Positions 5,937 through 8,897 of a stretch of 8,897 bases of DNA are shown in pieces. Position 1 is the stretch's first letter, and the number at the start of each line of letters is the position of its first letter. This DNA comes from Actinomycetes bacterium (GTDB taxonomy: Bacteria; Actinomycetota; Actinomycetes; Streptosporangiales; Streptosporangiaceae). The notes under the pieces were generated by a model. That model made no database searches. It had not been told where the DNA came from and saw nothing but the letters and a program-made list of their open reading frames with translations. Position numbers and translations under genes: made by a program. Location of the stretch: contig JAOPYP010000823.1 of the NCBI GenBank assembly GCA_025964635.1, positions 1 to 8,897 on the forward strand, in the 5' to 3' direction.

Positions 5937-7300
5937 CCCTGCATCGCACCGGCCGCCACCCGGGCCAGCCCGGCCACGGTCGATGCGCTGAGCACCTGCA
6001 CGGTCCGCGCCGCGGGTGAACGCCGCAGCGTCCGGCGGGGCAGCCGGACCCGCAACGCACCGGGCCTGGACGTGAACACCAGCGGTGGGTCGAGGATCAG
6101 CGCCTCACCGTCCACGCCGGCCGCCACCGGGCCGGCGGAGCGGATCTCGAAGCGGGCCGCGGTCCACTCGGCCCACCCGCTGAACCGCCGCGCCTGCCCG
6201 GCCGCCTGGAGGGCCATGAACGCGCTGGCCTGGGCCGCATCCGTGATCGTCACCGCCACCAGGCCCAGCACGCCGCGGTCGATCCGCTCCCGGGTGCCCA
6301 CTCCCCCGCCGGTCGGCACGAGCTGGTAGGGGTTGTTGGAGACCAGGATGAGATGGGCGGTGTGCTGCTCCGCCCCGTCCGGCCCGGTGAAGCACAGGTC
6401 GAGCGGCTGGGCGCCGGGGCCGAGCAGGTCGGGCAGCATGGCGGCGGCGGTCCGGAGCTTCGCGTCCCGGTATTCGGGGGCCTGGACCACCTGGGCGTAC
6501 AACCCGAGTGAGGCGTTGTTCACGAACGTCCGGCCGTTCACCTCAGCCAGGTCGATGAAGCGTTCCAGCCCGTCCGTGTAGGCGTCCAGCGCCCCCACCA
6601 CGTCGGCGCGGTCGAGCCCGAGGTCGAGGGCGAAGTGGTTGCGGGTGCCGGCCGGCACGCACACGTAGTCCAGGCCGGCCCGGGCCGCGACCGAGGCGAC
6701 CAGCGCCTGCGAGCCGTCCCCGCCCGCCATCCCGAGCACGTCCGCACCCCGGCGGACCGCATCCTCGGCGAGCTCCCGCAGGTCATCACCGGGCTCCAGG
6801 AGCACTGGCTCGATCCCCCGCGCGCGGCACTCGGTGGCGAGCCGGAAACGCTCCGCCTTCCCGCCGCCGGACTTCGGGTTCATGATCAGCACCGGATGTT
6901 CCGGGCGCCGGATCCGGGCCAGCCGGGACGAGTCCGCCCGCAGGGCCTGGTCGGTGCGCCGCAGCGCGTACCGCGCGGTCACCACCGATACGCCGGCGAG
7001 CACGGCGATCAGGAGCACCAGCGGCCAGCGGATGTGCGCGAAGAACAGGCCGGCGATGGTGCCGCCCAGCGCGGCCAGCACGACCAGCAGCGAGATGACC
7101 CGCGCCGGGCCGCGCCGGGACACCGCGTACCAGCCGGCGGCCACGCAGATCAGCAGGCCGACGGTGACCGCCAGGATGGCCAGCAGGTGCACCGCGATCC
7201 CGACCAGCGCGAGGCCGGCAGCTGCGATGAGGGCCAGCAGGGCCGCTACCGCGGAGAGCCGCTCCCCGGCAGTCGGATGCTTCGCTTCCCCAGGCGTCAC
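5933..7300 (-). CDS. Diacylglycerol-kinase-family lipid kinase with membrane domain
   Basis: This predicted ATP-dependent lipid kinase belongs to the DAGK_cat family (diacylglycerol, sphingosine and related lipid substrates). With the start at GTG 7300 it has 455 residues. Four hydrophobic helices come first (about 15-33, 35-60, 66-88, 93-109), followed by the catalytic domain. Catalytic-domain landmarks are the nucleotide loop LIMNPKSGGGKAERF (138-152), AGGDGSQ (192-198), where Ser replaces the common Thr, PAGTRNHFALDLGL (216-229), and FVNNASLGLYA (259-269). The frame stays open up to 7393, but GTG 7300 has a proper ribosome site (GGGAG, 5-base spacer) and the upstream residues look non-coding. 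The gene is divergent from a PAP2 phosphatase, which could reverse its reaction. The exact lipid substrate is unknown; phosphatidic acid recycling is a reasonable inference. Confidence 0.92.
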   Translation of the reverse strand: MTPGEAKHPTAGERLSAVAALLALIAAAGLALVGIAVHLLAILAVTVGLLICVAAGWYAVSRRGPARVISLLVVLAALGGTIAGLFFAHIRWPLVLLIAVLAGVSVVTARYALRRTDQALRADSSRLARIRRPEHPVLIMNPKSGGGKAERFRLATECRARGIEPVLLEPGDDLRELAEDAVRRGADVLGMAGGDGSQALVASVAARAGLDYVCVPAGTRNHFALDLGLDRADVVGALDAYTDGLERFIDLAEVNGRTFVNNASLGLYAQVVQAPEYRDAKLRTAAAMLPDLLGPGAQPLDLCFTGPDGAEQHTAHLILVSNNPYQLVPTGGGVGTRERIDRGVLGLVAVTITDAAQASAFMALQAAGQARRFSGWAEWTAARFEIRSAGPVAAGVDGEALILDPPLVFTSRPGALRVRLPRRTLRRSPAARTVQVLSASTVAGLARVAAGAMQG

Positions 7301-7341
7301 ACGGTCTCCCGGCTGGTGCCCTGGCCCGCAGGACCCCGGGT

Positions 7342-7401
7342 CGCTCCCCGTGGTGTTTTTCTGTCTGCGTGTAGCATACGCGCGTGACCACACGGGGAGC
7401 G
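7342..7401. repeat. 11-bp inverted repeat flanking the divergent promoter
   Basis: CGCTCCCCGTG at 7342-7352 and its exact reverse complement CACGGGGAGCG at 7391-7401 are separated by 38 bases. The centre (7371.5) is within a few bases of the shared -10 region. The right arm overlaps codons 3-6 of PAP2; the left arm lies in the kinase leader. Beside the left arm is a smaller palindrome, GACCCCGGGTC (7332-7342). The arrangement suggests a DNA operator, but no regulator is known. Confidence 0.5.
7371..7379. promoter_or_regulatory. Overlapping divergent -10 hexamers for lipid kinase and PAP2
   Basis: GTAGCATAC contains TAGCAT on the plus strand (7372-7377), 6 bases before the PAP2 GTG. It also contains TATGCT on the minus strand (7378 to 7373), about 73 bases upstream of the kinase GTG. 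Both fit TANNNT. A plus transcript would be leaderless; a minus transcript would have a leader of about 65 bases. No clear -35 is seen for either. Confidence 0.5.
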
Positions 7402-7965
7402 GTCCGCCAGCTCGCGGCGGTAGACCGGGCTGTATACGACGCGATCGCCGCCACCCCCACCCCGGCGCTGGACGGGCCGCTGCGGCGGCTGTCCCGGGCC
7501 GCCGACAAGTCCCGGATCTGGCTGGCCATCGCCGCGTCGCTGGCCCTGACGGGCGGCCCGGCCGGCCGGCGGGCCGCGGTCCGCGGCACGCTGGCTATCG
7601 GGGCCACCTCGGCGCTGGTGAACGTGGCCATCAAACCGCTCGGCCACCGGGCCCGCCCGGACCGGACCGGCGCCGGCGTGCCCGGGCTGAGGCAGGTCCG
7701 GATGCCCGATTCCACCTCGTTCCCCTCCGGCCATTCCGCGTCGGCGTTCGCCTTCGCCACCGCGATCAGCCGGGACCGGCCGTGGGCCGCGCTGGGCGCC
7801 GGGTTCCTGGCCGCCGCGGTGGCGTATTCGCGGGTGCACACCGGGGTGCACTACCCCGGCGACACGGTCATCGGCTCCCTCATCGGCGCCAGCACCGGCC
7901 TGGCCGTGGCCGGCCTGCTCGACCAGCACTGGCCCGCGGCCCGGGCACGCCCGCCCGGGGGCTGA
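7384..7965 (+). CDS. PAP2 family lipid phosphatase
   Basis: This 193-residue integral membrane phosphatase of the PAP2 superfamily hydrolyses lipid phosphates such as phosphatidic acid or polyprenyl diphosphates. All three signature motifs are intact: KX6RP at Lys84-Arg91-Pro92 (KPLGHRARP), PSGH at 114-117 with His117, and SRX5HX3D at Ser149-Arg150, nucleophile His156 and Asp160. Hydrophobic stretches at about 45-57, 68-83, 118-128, 134-148 and 161-179 give a multi-helix protein, somewhat short for the family. The GTG at 7384 has no Shine-Dalgarno sequence but has TAGCAT 6 bases upstream, so a leaderless transcript is likely. It is divergent from a diacylglycerol-kinase-type enzyme that performs the opposite chemistry. 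In some actinobacteria, as I recall, these two domains occur fused in one protein. A hairpin follows the stop. Confidence 0.95.
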   Translation: MTTRGAVRQLAAVDRAVYDAIAATPTPALDGPLRRLSRAADKSRIWLAIAASLALTGGPAGRRAAVRGTLAIGATSALVNVAIKPLGHRARPDRTGAGVPGLRQVRMPDSTSFPSGHSASAFAFATAISRDRPWAALGAGFLAAAVAYSRVHTGVHYPGDTVIGSLIGASTGLAVAGLLDQHWPAARARPPGG

Positions 7966-7989
7966 GCCGCCGTGCGGCCCGTGGCGGCT
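7965..7989. terminator. Hairpin between convergent PAP2 and SHOCT genes
   Basis: AGCCGCC (7965-7971) pairs perfectly with GGCGGCT (7983-7989). The inner GTG/CGT bases can extend the stem to 10 pairs, two of them G-U, with a 5-base loop. It fills most of the 41-base gap between two convergent genes and could terminate both. No U-run is present on either side. Confidence 0.5.
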
Positions 7990-8006
7990 ATGCCCGCATC
8001 GCTGGA

Positions 8007-8417
8007 TCAGGCCAGGACCTTTGCCTTCTCCCGTTCGAACTCCCCGGCGGAGATGACACCGCGGTCGCGAAGGTCGGCGAGCGTGACCAGCTGATCGGCG
8101 GGACTTGCCGGTGCCCCCGGCGAGCCCGCCTGAGCGTCGGCACGGAATTCCTCGTCCTCCGCCTGGGCCCAGCGTGCTGACCGCTCGTGCATGGAGCCGC
8201 CCCGGGCGATCAGGTAGGCCAGCACGCCGAAGAGCGGGATGACCAGCACGAAGACGAACCACAGGGCCTTGGCCACACCGGACAGATCACGGCTGCGGAA
8301 GATGTCGAGGAACACCATGATCAGGACCCAGATCCAGATCACCCAGAGGAAGAATTCGAGCATTGTCCAGAACGCGTTGAGCAGCGGGTAAGACGAACTG
8401 GCAACGGCGATCGGCAT
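8007..8417 (-). CDS. PLDc_N-SHOCT domain membrane protein
   Basis: This small 136-residue inner-membrane protein has the common actinobacterial layout of an N-terminal two-helix PLDc_N-type domain and a C-terminal SHOCT motif. Helices lie at about 18-39 and 51-71, joined by a short loop containing DIFRSRDLSG. This is followed by a charged, Ala/Pro/Gly-rich linker (75-107). The SHOCT segment (108-135) has the typical pattern of Leu-x-x-Leu, then LRDRGVISAGEFEREKAKVL. The family has no established enzymatic role and there is no phospholipase HKD catalytic motif. The start is ATG 8417, because AAAGGAG precedes it by 5 bases; the frame extends upstream to 8462, but those residues (rich in Cys, Gly and Lys) do not fit the family. 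It is convergent with PAP2 and downstream of another small membrane protein gene on the same strand. Confidence 0.9.
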   Translation of the reverse strand: MPIAVASSSYPLLNAFWTMLEFFLWVIWIWVLIMVFLDIFRSRDLSGVAKALWFVFVLVIPLFGVLAYLIARGGSMHERSARWAQAEDEEFRADAQAGSPGAPASPADQLVTLADLRDRGVISAGEFEREKAKVLA

Positions 8418-8576
8418 TCGTGCTCCTTTACAGCAGCTGCAGCCTTTAGGGCCCCGCCACACTGCACAATGGCCAGGGCAGCCTCAGTCTTGGCTTGCGG
8501 CCGATCGGCGGCATCACCCACCACGGGTGGTTACCGCTGCTCCTACCGCCCCAATCGAAAGTCTCCTGGGACCGGG
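8418..8576. other. Intergenic region upstream of the SHOCT gene
   Basis: This gap holds a perfect 10-base palindrome GCCGATCGGC (8500-8509) and a small hairpin CACCC-ACCAC-GGGTG just to its right (8515-8529). I see no convincing -10 or -35 for the SHOCT gene and no recognised RNA element. Either repeat could end transcription from the upstream small gene or act as an operator. Confidence 0.3.
8423..8429 (-). promoter_or_regulatory. Strong ribosome binding site of the SHOCT gene
   Basis: On the minus strand AAAGGAG is followed by 5 bases and ATG (8417). This decides the start in favour of the 136-residue form over the open frame that begins at 8462. Confidence 0.75.
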
Positions 8577-8816
8577 CTAATGGTTCGCACCCCGCCGTTT
8601 GTCCCAGGCCGCCAGGCGCGCGAACGAGCTGGCCCGGCTAGCCCGCCCCATGCCGGCCAGCGCCGCGACCGCGATCGCCGCCACGATCGCCGCCTCATAG
8701 GTACGGTGATCCCGCGCAAGGCGGGTGACTGCACCCAGCCCCACCACGGCCACGGCCATGTGCGTCCCTGGCCGGCGGGGCTGACCGGCTGCCCTGGCCG
8801 GTTGCCGCGGGGTCAC
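8577..8816 (-). CDS. Small two-helix membrane protein, unknown function
   Basis: I do not recognise a named family. With GTG 8816 as start it has 79 residues: a basic, Pro/Arg-rich N-terminus, a hydrophobic segment at 20-31, a short polar loop with ARDHRTYE, a second helix at 42-57, and a basic C-terminus with SFARLAAWDKRR. The C-terminal ARSFARL-AWDKR-like pattern resembles small hypothetical proteins I recall in actinomycetes, which supports a real gene. The start is uncertain. The frame is open to GTG 8879, but codons between 8817 and 8879 lose the GC3 bias (about half end in G or C), so that stretch looks non-coding. ATG 8759 has a better ribosome site (AGGGA, 5-base spacer) and would give 60 residues. 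The same-strand SHOCT gene lies 159 bases downstream. Confidence 0.6.
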   Translation of the reverse strand: MTPRQPARAAGQPRRPGTHMAVAVVGLGAVTRLARDHRTYEAAIVAAIAVAALAGMGRASRASSFARLAAWDKRRGANH

Positions 8817-8897
8817 GGCGACCACTTCACCACGGGGAGACCCCGCAATTCGCTGGTGATCAACTTTTTCCTTCCCCACGCTTTCACTGCGATTGAT

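Noticed and set aside
7351..7360. T-run GGTGTTTTT as a terminator before PAP2
   Set aside because: The GC palindrome upstream (7332-7342) is short and not adjacent to the T-run, and the run sits inside the divergent promoter region, so it is better seen as promoter DNA.
7301..7393. N-terminal extension of the lipid kinase to 7393
   Set aside because: The extra 31 residues would cover the shared promoter and overlap PAP2. GTG 7300 has a properly spaced GGGAG and gives a sensible N-terminus before the first helix.
6834..8180. A 448-codon plus-strand open frame spanning the lipid kinase and PAP2 genes
   Set aside because: It crosses a divergent promoter and two genes with intact motifs, and its translation is Arg/Gly/Pro-rich without domain signatures.
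8418..8462. N-terminal extension of the SHOCT protein to 8462
   Set aside because: AAAGGAG lies inside the extension and points to ATG 8417. The added residues do not fit the family.
8488..8530. Palindrome and small hairpin as a riboswitch upstream of the SHOCT gene
   Set aside because: No known riboswitch core was recognised. The repeats are short and such stems are common by chance at this GC content.
8555..8600. A tRNA-like T-arm (GGTTCGCACCCC)
   Set aside because: No matching acceptor, D or anticodon stems can be drawn around it, and it overlaps the end of the small membrane protein gene.

Overview
The window is very GC-rich DNA with GTG starts, strong third-position GC bias and TANNNT promoter hexamers placed just upstream of start codons. 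This points to a high-GC actinomycete of the Streptomyces/Streptosporangiales type. The segment looks like ordinary chromosomal housekeeping sequence. No insertion sequence, phage gene, CRISPR array, tRNA or rRNA was seen.

Left block (1-3371): the 3' part of an MFS exporter gene runs almost directly into lipA (lipoyl synthase), which is followed by a DUF4191 membrane protein. An RDD-family membrane protein is encoded on the opposite strand and meets DUF4191 tail to tail, with both stop codons inside one CTAG. From memory, the order lipA-DUF4191-RDD-glnA is conserved in actinomycetes. Here an MFS gene, not lipB, sits upstream of lipA.

Centre (3372-5153): a roughly 290-base control region leads into glnA, a type I glutamine synthetase of the adenylylated kind. 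The region holds a tandem GlnR-type box, candidate -10 hexamers, a leader with three predicted hairpins and a possible 13-codon leader ORF. That ORF has its own Shine-Dalgarno sequence, and its stop overlaps the glnA ATG. A strong hairpin terminator follows glnA.

Right block (5205-8816): an endonuclease/exonuclease/phosphatase-fold hydrolase converges with a membrane-anchored diacylglycerol-kinase-family lipid kinase, again with a 4-base overlap. The kinase is divergent from a PAP2 lipid phosphatase. These two enzymes of opposite chemistry share an 83-base control region with overlapping -10 hexamers on both strands and a perfect 11-bp inverted repeat around them. A hairpin separates PAP2 from a convergent PLDc_N-SHOCT membrane protein, and a small two-helix membrane protein lies upstream of that on the same strand.

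I found no evident new defence or mobile system. The most interesting material is regulatory: the glnA control region with its coupled leader ORF, the symmetric kinase/phosphatase divergent promoter, and the repeated leaderless-type start architecture.
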